Part shown: positions 34,842-43,645 of the stretch, piece by piece
How the letters are laid out: every line of letters begins with the position of its first letter
How positions within the stretch are numbered: position 1 is the stretch's first letter
Origin: Bdellovibrionia bacterium
GTDB taxonomy: Bacteria > Bdellovibrionota > Bdellovibrionia > Bdellovibrionales > JAGQZY01
Assembly (NCBI GenBank): GCA_030427805.1
Contig: JAUICP010000006.1
Location: 256,740-320,739 of the forward strand
DNA length: 64,000 nt
Direction: 5' to 3'
The notes under the pieces: generated by a model
The model's database searches: none
What the model was told of the DNA's origin: nothing
The model's input: the letters and a program-made list of their open reading frames with translations, nothing else
Position numbers and translations under genes: made by a program

Positions 34842-35395
34842 CAAAAGGTCTCCGTCAATTGGTTATGTGCTTCGAGCATCATATCCTGGGCAATAATGTT
34901 GATCGTATTGATGCGACTACTGTGATTGTAAAGGGGGTTCACCGAGTTGAGTTGCGCATTCCCCACCCGAGGAGCGGAATAGCGGCGCTCACCTTGAAAA
35001 CGGCCCTTCCATAGAACGGCTCGATCGCTTTCTCTGACCATTTCTAAAGTCATAGTTATCAACACTCGGTAATCAGCGGTTAAAATACTTCCCTCAGGAA
35101 GACTTCCGATATCTTTTTTCGTTAGAGGTGAACCGGGAACAAATTGCAGGGTCTCAATCTTACCCACAATTTTTACCGGCGCTTCTCCTGAGTTCAGAAG
35201 GTTAATTTTTTTAGACCGACTGAGCTCTCTAATAAATGCATTGGTAAACTCGGTCTCAATCCCTGGCTCCATCGTCATGTTCTCGAAAACCGGGACGGCA
35301 ACCTCTGTATATCCGCCGGGCAGGTCACGATCTAGGGTGCTAAATCGATAGGCACAGCTTGGCAGAAATAACAGAATGAGGAGGTACCTTAACAT
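34841..35395 (-). CDS. lptE: LPS-assembly lipoprotein LptE
   Basis: LptE plugs LptD and assists LPS insertion into the outer membrane. The 184-residue product has a short signal peptide with lipobox LPSC (Cys14), followed by the typical AYRF and VAVPVFENMTMEPGIETEFTNAFIREL. Its stop overlaps holA by four bases, a conserved gene order that supports the call. Confidence 0.92.
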   Translation of the reverse strand: MLRYLLILLFLPSCAYRFSTLDRDLPGGYTEVAVPVFENMTMEPGIETEFTNAFIRELSRSKKINLLNSGEAPVKIVGKIETLQFVPGSPLTKKDIGSLPEGSILTADYRVLITMTLEMVRESDRAVLWKGRFQGERRYSAPRVGNAQLNSVNPLYNHSSRINTINIIAQDMMLEAHNQLTETF

Positions 35396-35525
35396 GCATT
35401 CAAGCTACTCCTGCACCCCGTTAATTTCAAGCCTGATTTGAGCCTTGGAGCCCTAAAAACATTCGCAACTTGTCAAAACCCTTGAAAATTCTTAAGACTG
35501 AGGGGAAAGAAAGGAAGCGATCTTA

Positions 35526-36686
35526 ATGAAGAGACCTCGACTTATGGCACCGGGTCCAGTCCTTGTAGGACAATCGGTGATGAAACGAATTTCTGAGAGC
35601 ATCATCCACCACCGCACACCCGCTTTTACCGAGCGCCTTAACTCGGCCTTAAAGAACTTAAAAAAGATCTTCCAAACGGACCAGGCCTGCATGATCCACG
35701 CATCAACCGGCACGGGAGCCATGGAGTCAGCCATTGTAAATACCCTGTCTCCTGGAGACGAAATTCTCGCGGTTTGTTGTGGTCGATTCGGCGAGCGCTG
35801 GGCAGAAATTGCTGAAGCTTACGGCATTAAAGCCCATCGAATTGAACAAGATTGGGGAACTTCATTAAAGATTTCAAACCTCGAAAAAGCCCTTAAAGAT
35901 CACCCCAATGTAAAGGCCCTTCTCAGCCAAGCCTGCGAAACCAGCACCGGAGCGATTCACCCTATTAAAGAGATGGCCGAGAAAATGAAGGATCACTCAG
36001 GAATTTTTATGGTCGACGGAATCACGGCCCTTGGCGCCTATCACATGCCCATGGATCGCTGGGGGATCGACGTCCTTATTGGTGGTTCGCAAAAAGCCTT
36101 TGCACTGCCTACGGGCTTGAGTTTTATTTCTCTCTCTGAAAAGGCCTGGAAGTTCTACGAACAGGCCAAGTGCCCGCGATTTTACTTTGATTTAAAAAGC
36201 GAAAAACAGGCGAACGACAAAGGGCAAACGCGATTTAGTTCCGCCGGAAGCCTTATCGAAGGCTTAGAACTTTCTCTTTATTACCTCACCGAAATGGGGC
36301 TCGATAATCACTTTCACACCATTGCTGATCGAGCTTTTTATTTTAGAAAAGCCATGGGTGAAATGGGTCTCGAATTTTTTCCAGAAAACCCCTCGCCTTC
36401 GCTGACGGTCGTAAAAGTTCCCGAAGGAATTGATGGTGTAAAGTTTCGCGCCCACATCGAAGACAAATACAATGTCACCGTTATGGGGGGCCAAGAAAAA
36501 CTCAAAGGCAAAATCATTCGCATTGGTCACATGGGGGCGCAAAACCTCAATGATTATTTACTCACGATTTCTGCCATTGGTAACAGTTTGATCGATCTTG
36601 GTTTTGTTCTGAGCAAAGAACAGGTCGATCGCGCCGAACTTAATTACAAGTGTAATTGGCAGGAGCGGGAGTCAGGGCATGGCTAA
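35526..36686 (+). CDS. Class V aminotransferase (serine/alanine-glyoxylate type)
   Basis: A 386-residue PLP enzyme opening with MAPGPVLVGQSV and carrying ASTGTGAMESA, the cofactor-binding VDGITALGAYHMPMD, and the Schiff-base lysine Lys190 in GGSQKAF. This is the serine-pyruvate/alanine-glyoxylate/SerC-like branch. It overlaps the adjacent 3-phosphoglycerate dehydrogenase-like gene by eight bases, so the pair probably makes serine from 3-phosphoglycerate. Glyoxylate metabolism is the alternative. The ATG has GGAAG eight bases upstream. Confidence 0.88.
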   Translation: MKRPRLMAPGPVLVGQSVMKRISESIIHHRTPAFTERLNSALKNLKKIFQTDQACMIHASTGTGAMESAIVNTLSPGDEILAVCCGRFGERWAEIAEAYGIKAHRIEQDWGTSLKISNLEKALKDHPNVKALLSQACETSTGAIHPIKEMAEKMKDHSGIFMVDGITALGAYHMPMDRWGIDVLIGGSQKAFALPTGLSFISLSEKAWKFYEQAKCPRFYFDLKSEKQANDKGQTRFSSAGSLIEGLELSLYYLTEMGLDNHFHTIADRAFYFRKAMGEMGLEFFPENPSPSLTVVKVPEGIDGVKFRAHIEDKYNVTVMGGQEKLKGKIIRIGHMGAQNLNDYLLTISAIGNSLIDLGFVLSKEQVDRAELNYKCNWQERESGHG

Positions 36687-37686
36687 GGGTGGCGCTAAAA
36701 TCCTTGTCTGTGGCCGCTTTCACGCCGAGGCCTTCAATTGGTTAAAGAGCCAAGCCGATGTTAAACACAGCTCTGATAGTGGCCCCACGCCTGAAGATCT
36801 CGCATGGGCAGAGGGCCTTTTGATTCGCTCAAAGACGGCAGTTAATAAAGACCTGCTCGACCAAGCACCGAATTTAAAAGTCGTTGTCACCGCCACCAGT
36901 GGCTTTGATCATATTCGCCTCTCCGACCTCGAAAATTCAGCGGTGAAGGTCATGTACACCCCCGATGCCAATGCCCAAAGTGCTGCGGAATTGACGTGGG
37001 CTTTACTTCTCAATTGCAGTCGCCATATCCAAGAAGCCCATGGCCAAATCAAAGCGGGCCATTGGGATCGCAGTCGCCTGCAAGGGCGAGAGCTCGCCGG
37101 TAAATGCCACGGCATTATTGGTCTCGGGCGAATTGGCGCAAAAGTTTCGAAGTTTGCGCAGGCCTTTTCGATGGAGTGTATTGCTTTTGATCCCTATATC
37201 GAAGACGAAGATTTCGATCGTCTCGGTGTTGAGCGCGTTGGCCTCGATGAACTTCTCAAGCGCGTTGATAGTTTTTCGATTCACGTCCCCTACTCAAAGG
37301 AAACTCACAATATGCTTCACCGGGTTTACCTTGAGAACCTCCAGCCGGGCACGATTTTGGTGAACACCAGTCGCGGTCAAATCATTCGAGAAGAAGAGAT
37401 TATTCACGCCCTCGATCAGGGTTGGCTTTCGCGGGTGGCACTCGATGTTTTTGATAAAGAACCTCTCCCTCGAACTTCGCCCTTGCTCAGTCGCAAAGAA
37501 ATTCTTATGAGTCCGCACATAGGTGCTACGAGTCAGGAAGCTCTTTTCAAATCCAGTCAGGAGGCGGCCGAGAAAGCTTTGCGTTTTCTTGAGGACGGCA
37601 GTTCTTCTGAAACTCTGCCGCCAAAAGCACTGTGGTTTCAAACACCTCTGGGCAAAGACAGCACTAAGAAGCTCTACAAAAATTAA
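36679..37686 (+). CDS. D-2-hydroxyacid dehydrogenase (phosphoglycerate dehydrogenase-like)
   Basis: A 335-residue NAD-dependent dehydrogenase with the Rossmann motif GLGRIG (148-153) and the catalytic triad Arg232 (NTSRGQ), Glu261 (DKEPLP) and His280 (MSPHIGATS). There is no ACT or ASB regulatory domain, so it is the short form. Together with the coupled aminotransferase it suggests a serine pathway. Other 2-hydroxyacid substrates remain possible. GGGAG precedes the ATG inside the upstream gene. Confidence 0.9.
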   Translation: MAKGGAKILVCGRFHAEAFNWLKSQADVKHSSDSGPTPEDLAWAEGLLIRSKTAVNKDLLDQAPNLKVVVTATSGFDHIRLSDLENSAVKVMYTPDANAQSAAELTWALLLNCSRHIQEAHGQIKAGHWDRSRLQGRELAGKCHGIIGLGRIGAKVSKFAQAFSMECIAFDPYIEDEDFDRLGVERVGLDELLKRVDSFSIHVPYSKETHNMLHRVYLENLQPGTILVNTSRGQIIREEEIIHALDQGWLSRVALDVFDKEPLPRTSPLLSRKEILMSPHIGATSQEALFKSSQEAAEKALRFLEDGSSSETLPPKALWFQTPLGKDSTKKLYKN

Positions 37687-37819
37687 CATGACGCCCGGCA
37701 CGGCTTTCGCCCTCAGGGAGTTCTTGACGAAGTGCGAGAGGGGCCCTAACTTATAGCGCTTTTCGGTGCCTTAAAGCATACTTGGACGGGAGTTTAACTC
37801 TGGGGAAGGGAGTCATTCT

Positions 37820-39112
37820 GTGAGCGGAATCATCGTTTTAGGATCCCAATGGGGAGACGAAGGAAAAGGTAAACTCATCGATGTATTCTCTGAATCTGCG
37901 GATGTTGTCATTCGCTCGCAAGGGGGAGCTAACGCCGGTCACACCCTGGTCGTTGATGAACAAAAAATTGTCCTCCACTTAATTCCCTCAGGAATTCTCC
38001 ACGAAAAAATTAAATGTATTATTTCAGCCGGTGTCGTTCTCGACCTCGATTCCATTTTGCAAGAGATCGATCAACTCAAAGGACACGGTTATTTAAAGGA
38101 CGACAAGCAGCTCGCAATTTCTGAGGCCTGTACTGTTTTGCTTCCTTATCACAAGGCCATCGATGCCGCTCGCGAAAGCACTGCTAAAAACAAAATCGGC
38201 ACGACCTGCCGAGGAATTGGTCCGGCCTACGAAGATCGCGCTTCACGCCGCGCTTTGGTTTTTGGCGACCTCTACCGCGACGAAGACATTCGCGAAAAAT
38301 TAGCTCACGCTATCGAAGAGAAAAACTTTCTTCTCACGAAATTCTACAAACAAGATCCCATTAATTTGGATGAGCTTTACGACCGCACCATGTTTGCGGC
38401 CGAAAGACTTGAGCCCTATCGCTGCAGAGATGCTTCATTGACGGTTCATAAATATCTTAAGTCGGGCAAGAAAGTTCTTTTTGAAGGAGCCCAAGGTTCA
38501 CTCCTTGATATCCTCCACGGAACTTACCCCTATGTAACAAGTTCTTCGACCCTTGCTGGTTCCGCTTGTACGGGTACTGGATTTGGCCCCGGCTCTGTTG
38601 AAAAAGTCGTTGGAATCACTAAGGCCTACACCACCCGTGTCGGTGAAGGACCCTTCCCCACAGAACTCAATAATGAAGTGGGTGAATTAATTCAAAAACA
38701 AGGTGGCGAATTTGGCGCAACCACCGGAAGAACCCGTCGTTGTGGGTGGCTCGATTTAGTGGCTCTTCGTTACAGCATTCGCATCAACGGAATTACCAAT
38801 ATCGCTTTGACCAAGCTCGATGTTTTTAGCGGAATGGATCAAATTGGTGTCTGCACCTCTTATAAATTAAAGGGTGAAACGATTAAAGACATGCCCATGT
38901 CGGCAACGGACCTGCACCAGGCAGAACCGGTTGTTGAGTGGTTACCCGGCTGGGATGAATCGTTGCAAGATGCTAAGACTTTGGCGGACCTTCCTTCGAA
39001 TGCCAGAAACTACATTCAGTTTATTGGCAACGAAGTGGGCACTCCGATTGATGTGATCTCGATTGGCCCTGGCCGCCACCAAACCTTGTGGATCAAACCC
39101 CTTTTCCAATAG
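37820..39112 (+). CDS. purA: Adenylosuccinate synthetase
   Basis: PurA converts IMP and aspartate to adenylosuccinate using GTP. The 430-residue protein begins SGIIVLGSQWGDEGKGK, the family P-loop-like signature, and has GGANAGHT, the catalytic-His LIPSG region, GPAYEDRASRR and GATTGRTRRCGWLD. The start is GTG at 37820 with AAGGGAG upstream. It stands alone, with a hairpin about 30 bases after the stop. Confidence 0.97.
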   Translation: MSGIIVLGSQWGDEGKGKLIDVFSESADVVIRSQGGANAGHTLVVDEQKIVLHLIPSGILHEKIKCIISAGVVLDLDSILQEIDQLKGHGYLKDDKQLAISEACTVLLPYHKAIDAARESTAKNKIGTTCRGIGPAYEDRASRRALVFGDLYRDEDIREKLAHAIEEKNFLLTKFYKQDPINLDELYDRTMFAAERLEPYRCRDASLTVHKYLKSGKKVLFEGAQGSLLDILHGTYPYVTSSSTLAGSACTGTGFGPGSVEKVVGITKAYTTRVGEGPFPTELNNEVGELIQKQGGEFGATTGRTRRCGWLDLVALRYSIRINGITNIALTKLDVFSGMDQIGVCTSYKLKGETIKDMPMSATDLHQAEPVVEWLPGWDESLQDAKTLADLPSNARNYIQFIGNEVGTPIDVISIGPGRHQTLWIKPLFQ

Positions 39113-39143
39113 CCAACAACAAAACATTCTCTAATACCAAGCC

Positions 39144-39170
39144 GAGGCTGTTTCATTTCGAAACGGTCTC
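39144..39170 (+). terminator. Hairpin after purA
   Basis: GAGGCTGTTTC, a five-base loop, then GAAACGGTCTC form an 11-pair stem with two G-U wobbles. Only a short T-rich run follows (CTGCAATTTA), so termination is plausible but not certain. Confidence 0.45.
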
Positions 39171-39309
39171 CTGCAATTTATGACCACCTCAATCCGCGCC
39201 AGATTGAGATCTTAAATATTCTTATGATTCCTTAACAAGCCTAAAGGACAGCAAAAGTCCCCCGATAAGTATTATATCAGGGCACGTAGAACGTTGATTG
39301 GAGTCCAAG

Positions 39310-40383
39310 ATGAAAGAGCTAAGGTTATTACTTTGTATCCTACTGAGCGCAGGTCTTCTCGCCTGTGAAGGTCAGCCGACCGACGAAGAACAGGATCTTG
39401 CCGATGAAGCTCTCCTCAGGTCACTGACCGTTGACCAAAACTCATTTGAATTTCTACTCGATGAATCTGAAATTGTTCTCTCTGGAGATTGTAATGTACT
39501 CCACGGCAATGTGATTTTGTCCATCGACTCCAACGAATTTACGAGTAGCTGTAGCGGATTTGGTTCATGGCAGATTTCTTTAAGCCATGCCGAGCTTGAT
39601 GCCATCGGTAATGTTCTCTCTTTATCTCTCACCCAGGCAAACGGTAGTGATGTTCTCGATGTTGAAGGCCTCAACGAAACGCTCCAGTATGTTTGTGACA
39701 ACAGTTCTGATGTTGAAATTTCTAATCGCGGTCTATCTTTAAGTTGTAATGGTCTTGAAGTGGCAGCCATTCAGGCTGGCAGTGGAGTTACCATTTCTGA
39801 AGACATTCTTCCTGAGGGCTGTGAGCCCAATTGCCCAGAGATTATTGATGGGGCCCTTGAGTTTGAAGGAGGCGACGAGCCCGTTGTACTACTGGACTCC
39901 CCGGCCCTCCAAGCCGAAGAAGAACTCACTGTCTTTTTAAATATTCGTTGGGATGGATCTGTTATGAACCTTTCGGGTCAGCCGGCTTCTTTGCTCCTCG
40001 AAAAAGGTTCAAGCGATGACGATAACTACGGTCTTTACGTTTGGAATAAGGACAAGAGGTTTTGTTTTGAGTACAATACGGCCTCTTTAGCCTACCGTTC
40101 ACACTGTGTAACGAACCAGGTGGGAATCGACGAAAGTCACTCGGTGGCGGTGGTATTTAGCTATGCCGATCAAGAAGTGAGACTCTATGTCGATGGCGCT
40201 TTTATTCAAGCCTTCGCTGAAACCGAAAAGCTTCGAAACAATTCGCACCCCCTCATTATCGGTCAACAAAACTACCCTTATAATGAGTTCGAGTTTATTG
40301 GTGCGATTGGTGACCTAACGGTTCTTAACTCCGCATTGAGTGACGACCAAATCGCCCTTCTTCACAACTACACCAATCAGTAA
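39310..40383 (+). CDS. Lipoprotein with LamG-like (concanavalin-type) domain
   Basis: From ATG 39310 (GGAG seven bases upstream) the 357-residue product has a signal peptide with lipobox LLAC (Cys19) and an acidic linker. A middle part has paired cysteines (SGDCN/SSCSG; LQYVC/LSCNG), and a C-terminal region from about 185 resembles the LamG jelly-roll (GALEFEGGD, HSVAVVFSYADQEVRLYVDG, IIGQQN). Such domains bind glycans or proteins at the cell surface. It lies tail-to-tail with the DUF3592 gene, overlapping by seven bases. Confidence 0.8.
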   Translation: MKELRLLLCILLSAGLLACEGQPTDEEQDLADEALLRSLTVDQNSFEFLLDESEIVLSGDCNVLHGNVILSIDSNEFTSSCSGFGSWQISLSHAELDAIGNVLSLSLTQANGSDVLDVEGLNETLQYVCDNSSDVEISNRGLSLSCNGLEVAAIQAGSGVTISEDILPEGCEPNCPEIIDGALEFEGGDEPVVLLDSPALQAEEELTVFLNIRWDGSVMNLSGQPASLLLEKGSSDDDNYGLYVWNKDKRFCFEYNTASLAYRSHCVTNQVGIDESHSVAVVFSYADQEVRLYVDGAFIQAFAETEKLRNNSHPLIIGQQNYPYNEFEFIGAIGDLTVLNSALSDDQIALLHNYTNQ

Positions 40384-41024
40384 TCGTCGGCCTTCAGTTC
40401 TTCGACGATTTCTTTAGCCACGCGCAGGCCACAGCCAAGGGTTCCTCGCGTGTATTTGATGGCTTCGATGACACTTTCATCTCGAGCTAAGCGTTGAATC
40501 TCAACTTTTTCTTCGGGAGTCATGGACGTCAACAAACGCTCTTTCAATTTATTGGTGCCGTAATTAAAGCGCTGACTCATTCGAGCGCTTACCGAGAGGC
40601 CCGAACTCTGACGGCTGGCATAGGTGAAAGCGACCGCAAGAATAGTGCTCACTAAAAACCAAATCCCCGAAAAGAGCAGCCAGAAGCCAACTTCTTTGGG
40701 CCTGTGGGGTTGATCCGGATCGATGTAAACTTTAGTTGTCTCTCCAACAGGAGTGGGATTCGAGCTCTTCACCGTCGACGTGTACTGATAATCCCTTCCG
40801 TCGTAGGTGTACTTAATCACTTCAGCATAGCAGGTGTAGGATCGACTGGGCCCATCGTCAGAAGAACTCGTGCACGTATCCTTTACGAGATCAACAACTT
40901 CCCCTGGGACGGTATCGGCAAAGAGATAAACATCGAGATGGGTAAAAAAGAAATAGCCCGATACAAGGGCGACGAATCCCATGCCAATACCAACGTATTT
41001 AAAACTCTTTCCTGGATCTGACAT
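40377..41024 (-). CDS. DUF3592-type membrane protein with L7/L12-like C-terminal segment
   Basis: From ATG 41024 (GGGAGGA upstream) the 215-residue protein has one helix near residues 9-28, an extracytoplasmic beta domain typical of DUF3592 (GEVVDLVKDTC...VKYTYDGRDYQY, YIDPDQPHRP), and a second helix (GFWLLFSGIWFLVSTILAV). It ends with a cytoplasmic tail. That tail (VIEAIKYTRGTLGCGLRVAKEIVEEL) closely resembles the C-terminal domain of ribosomal protein L7/L12 (IKxxRexTGxGLKEAKxxVE). The function is unknown; the fusion suggests a membrane-tethered interaction module. Confidence 0.75.
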   Translation of the reverse strand: MSDPGKSFKYVGIGMGFVALVSGYFFFTHLDVYLFADTVPGEVVDLVKDTCTSSSDDGPSRSYTCYAEVIKYTYDGRDYQYTSTVKSSNPTPVGETTKVYIDPDQPHRPKEVGFWLLFSGIWFLVSTILAVAFTYASRQSSGLSVSARMSQRFNYGTNKLKERLLTSMTPEEKVEIQRLARDESVIEAIKYTRGTLGCGLRVAKEIVEELKADDY

Positions 41025-41100
41025 TTTCCTCCCAATCACGGTGAATCCGGCATTTTCAATGGCCAAACTAGAATTTCAAGCCCTATGGATTTAATTTTCA

Positions 41101-41134
41101 GTATTCAGTATACGGTTAACTGTATACTGAATAC
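41101..41134. promoter_or_regulatory. 13-bp inverted repeat upstream of DUF3592 gene (possible operator)
   Basis: GTATTCAGTATAC and GTATACTGAATAC are perfect complements around an eight-base spacer (GGTTAACT). Additional partial copies of the half-site flank it. It lies about 80 bases before the DUF3592 start, in the right place for a repressor site. No regulator is identified. Confidence 0.5.
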
Positions 41135-41150
41135 AGTATTTTTAAAAGAT

Positions 41151-41182
41151 GCAGGCCAATGGTGGTAGTGCCATTGGCCTGC
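41151..41182 (-). terminator. Strong hairpin terminator after zincin gene
   Basis: GCAGGCCAATGG and CCATTGGCCTGC form a perfect 12-pair stem with an eight-base loop. On the minus strand it is followed by ATCTTTT, and it lies 40 bases past the stop of the zincin gene, so it probably terminates that transcript. Confidence 0.75.
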
Positions 41183-41222
41183 AAGAGTGAATGAATAGGT
41201 TCTCATCGAACAAGTGAGAGAG

Positions 41223-42125
41223 TTAGAGTGCGAACATGTGTTCGACTCCGGGTTTAAATAGGTTAACGATATATCTTTCTAAATTTCCTTCGTAGAAAGT
41301 AGAGAAAGCTTTGCGACCACCATCTTGGTAGTTCGCAATTTTCAAGAAGTTAATGAACTCCTCGGTGGTTAGGTCCTCAAGTAAAAGTTGTACCAGAGAC
41401 TCTGAAAGACCATAGGTAAACTCGGGTCTTAAATAGTTCCAGGCTTTACCGCTCAGAAAAGCCTTTATATTGGTTCTCTGGGCCCAAGTGGCCTCAGCTT
41501 CTCTGATATCGAAGTAATTCATACCACCCTCTTTAGGAAAGTGAATATGCTCAAACGTCATTGCCAAACCTTCGTCGATCCACACGGGCAGATTAAAATC
41601 TCGCAAAATAAAGTGAGTTAGTTCGTGGCTGAGGGTTCTTTCGATGGCGTAGTAGTCGTCACTTTCGTGCAAAATAATCTGTGGATACTCAGCCGAAGTT
41701 AAAAAGAATCCAGCGGTGTTGAGCCCCAGGTTTTGGTTATTTAAATTCACATAGTGCTCAGTGTAGTCGAGCATTAATTCTTTATCTCTAAAAAGAATCA
41801 GCGGAATGACCAAGTCTTCATCAATAATCTCTTTTAAGGGCGAAGACATAAACTGTGAGTAAAATTCCTCAGCTCTTTTAAGTAACTGCTCGAGTTCTTC
41901 AGATTCAAGAGAAGAAAACACCATAAAGTGCTTCGACTTTTTGACCTGAACCGAGTTTCCCGAAAATCGAAAAGCATCCTTGAGTCTTTCGGCCCATACT
42001 CTTAAACCTTCTTTGACCAAACTGGATCGAGGGTCCAAGTGATTGAGTCCACCAGCTTTCAAGTAGCTATTCCACTCGGGATGAACAAAACCTTTATAGG
42101 ATTTAAAACTAAGTCGCGCTTTCAC
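41223..42125 (-). CDS. Peptidase MA-like zincin
   Basis: A 300-residue protein with HELTH at residues 167-171 and a downstream DEGLA (Glu185), the gluzincin HExxH...E arrangement of peptidase-MA-type proteins. No signal peptide is visible from the GTG start (AAGGA six bases upstream), so it may be cytoplasmic or use another route. It is the first of four HExxH proteins in the next 21 kb and is oriented like most of them. Its substrate is unknown. Confidence 0.8.
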   Translation of the reverse strand: MKARLSFKSYKGFVHPEWNSYLKAGGLNHLDPRSSLVKEGLRVWAERLKDAFRFSGNSVQVKKSKHFMVFSSLESEELEQLLKRAEEFYSQFMSSPLKEIIDEDLVIPLILFRDKELMLDYTEHYVNLNNQNLGLNTAGFFLTSAEYPQIILHESDDYYAIERTLSHELTHFILRDFNLPVWIDEGLAMTFEHIHFPKEGGMNYFDIREAEATWAQRTNIKAFLSGKAWNYLRPEFTYGLSESLVQLLLEDLTTEEFINFLKIANYQDGGRKAFSTFYEGNLERYIVNLFKPGVEHMFAL

Positions 42126-42404
42126 GATTTTCCTTTCTGTAAGTTGGGGGAGTGAATGGCCCCTTTGCTTAATTTGATTATTGCACCACCGCGAGACAGT
42201 ATTTGACGGGCAACTCTATTAGCACTGTAATTACGGGTACTTAGATGCTACTTGTGAGGCTTTCCTGACAACTCGATACTCAAAATCAGTGTTGTCGGTC
42301 TTTTATCGACAGATAAAACCAGTGTCATCGGACTCTAATATATAGATAGATTGCTGAGAGCTTGCGTAAAAGATTTGGTTTTTTACAGGAGAGCCATAAA
42401 AAGC

Positions 42405-42447
42405 CCAGGCTTCGAAGAACTAAAAGTAAGTCCTGGCTTCGAAGAAC
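42405..42447. repeat. 16-bp direct repeat in an otherwise empty intergenic region (42126-42479)
   Basis: CCAGGCTTCGAAGAAC (42405-42420) and CCTGGCTTCGAAGAAC (42432-42447) differ at one base and are 27 bases apart; each contains the palindrome CTTCGAAG. They lie just past the stop of the SGNH lipoprotein gene. The rest of this 354-base gap shows no gene, only AT-rich sequence that may carry the zincin promoter. Confidence 0.6.
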
Positions 42448-42479
42448 CAAGTCGAACAGGATTATATTTTTGGGCGACT

Positions 42480-43589
42480 CTATTCAGCTGAAGGGGCTCC
42501 AGCACAACTCGGTGGTGCTGTATTAATCTTCTCGAGGATAATCGCTTGAATTGCGTCTGAACCATCTTGAGTAAAGTGAATATCTCCAGAAACGCGGAGC
42601 TGATCGTAAGTGTAACTGATCTCTCCCTCGGTTGGGTGATTTACTATGATTTCACCGGTAAAGTCATCGCGAGAAACTTCGTTCATAACATTAAAGAAGT
42701 CGATGATGTAACAATCGCGATCAGCCGTACACTGCTCAGAAATTTCTGCATTCAATGCTTCGAGACACTCTCTATGGGGCGGCTGCCAGTCGGGCGCTAA
42801 TAGCCGAAACAATTCAGCAGCGCGATCCATGGCGGCTTGGTTGAGACCTTGTCCAGCGATTCGTGGAGCTCCGTTAAATTCGTGCTCGACGGGAACATTA
42901 CCCAAAATCAAGGCCGTGTTATTAGAGCGAGCTCCATCAATTAAAGGGCCGATCGAATCAACAGCCTGAGTACAAAGACCTTCATCTTCGTTGGCGTAAA
43001 CAGAATCCCAATAATAGAGATCGAGAGCCACAATCACACTGGCCTCAGAAAATTCTGAACTTCTTAAAAGGTAATCAACTTGGTCCGAGCCAAGGGGAGT
43101 GCTCGTGGCTTCGGCAAAATTAGCTAATACTCCGCCATGGCGACCAGCGAGAGCCAAACCGGGGCTGAGATTAGGACTGGTTTGTGGAGTAAAATTCGTG
43201 ATTTGATCGGGATCGGTAACCCCTAAGAGGGCCACTCCACTCCCAAAAGTATCAAAACCAGCAGAAATACTCGCGCCAGTTACAATTGTATTTTCAAAAA
43301 GACAGACTTCTGGAGTTCTCTGAACTTCTTCAGCGGCGGCTTCTGGAGCCTCTTCACACTCTTCAGTTGCCTCATCACACTCGGTTTCGCGAGCCGCAGA
43401 TTCTTCGGCCTCAGGGCCTTCTTCTTCGCCATCTGGCTTACTCGGATCTGAGCCATCTGGTCTATGAATTTCAACTGGTGCTACTTTTTTACCCTCCAAA
43501 CAGCCTGGAAGCGCCAAAATGGCGGCAAAGGCCAGAAGTGTGGCAATAAAATAGCGTGAAAATGTCTGTAATTGCGTTGAATCAGTCAT
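42480..43589 (-). CDS. SGNH-hydrolase-like lipoprotein
   Basis: From ATG 43589 the 369-residue product has a signal peptide with lipobox LPGC (Cys30). A Glu/Ala-rich acidic linker (about 35-95) leads to a domain with the SGNH block I VTGASISAGF (Ser107) and block V GDIHFTQDGS (Asp336, His338). The block II/III Gly and Asn are less clear (LILGNVPVEHE may supply the Asn). SGNH enzymes remove acyl or acetyl groups from lipids and polysaccharides. No clear Shine-Dalgarno is seen; a TTG at 43607 is the alternative start. Confidence 0.75.
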   Translation of the reverse strand: MTDSTQLQTFSRYFIATLLAFAAILALPGCLEGKKVAPVEIHRPDGSDPSKPDGEEEGPEAEESAARETECDEATEECEEAPEAAAEEVQRTPEVCLFENTIVTGASISAGFDTFGSGVALLGVTDPDQITNFTPQTSPNLSPGLALAGRHGGVLANFAEATSTPLGSDQVDYLLRSSEFSEASVIVALDLYYWDSVYANEDEGLCTQAVDSIGPLIDGARSNNTALILGNVPVEHEFNGAPRIAGQGLNQAAMDRAAELFRLLAPDWQPPHRECLEALNAEISEQCTADRDCYIIDFFNVMNEVSRDDFTGEIIVNHPTEGEISYTYDQLRVSGDIHFTQDGSDAIQAIILEKINTAPPSCAGAPSAE

Positions 43590-43645
43590 CGAGGCACTAA
43601 AGAGCAATTCTTAGGCCCAAAAGGTAAAGATATTAAAAGCTGATA

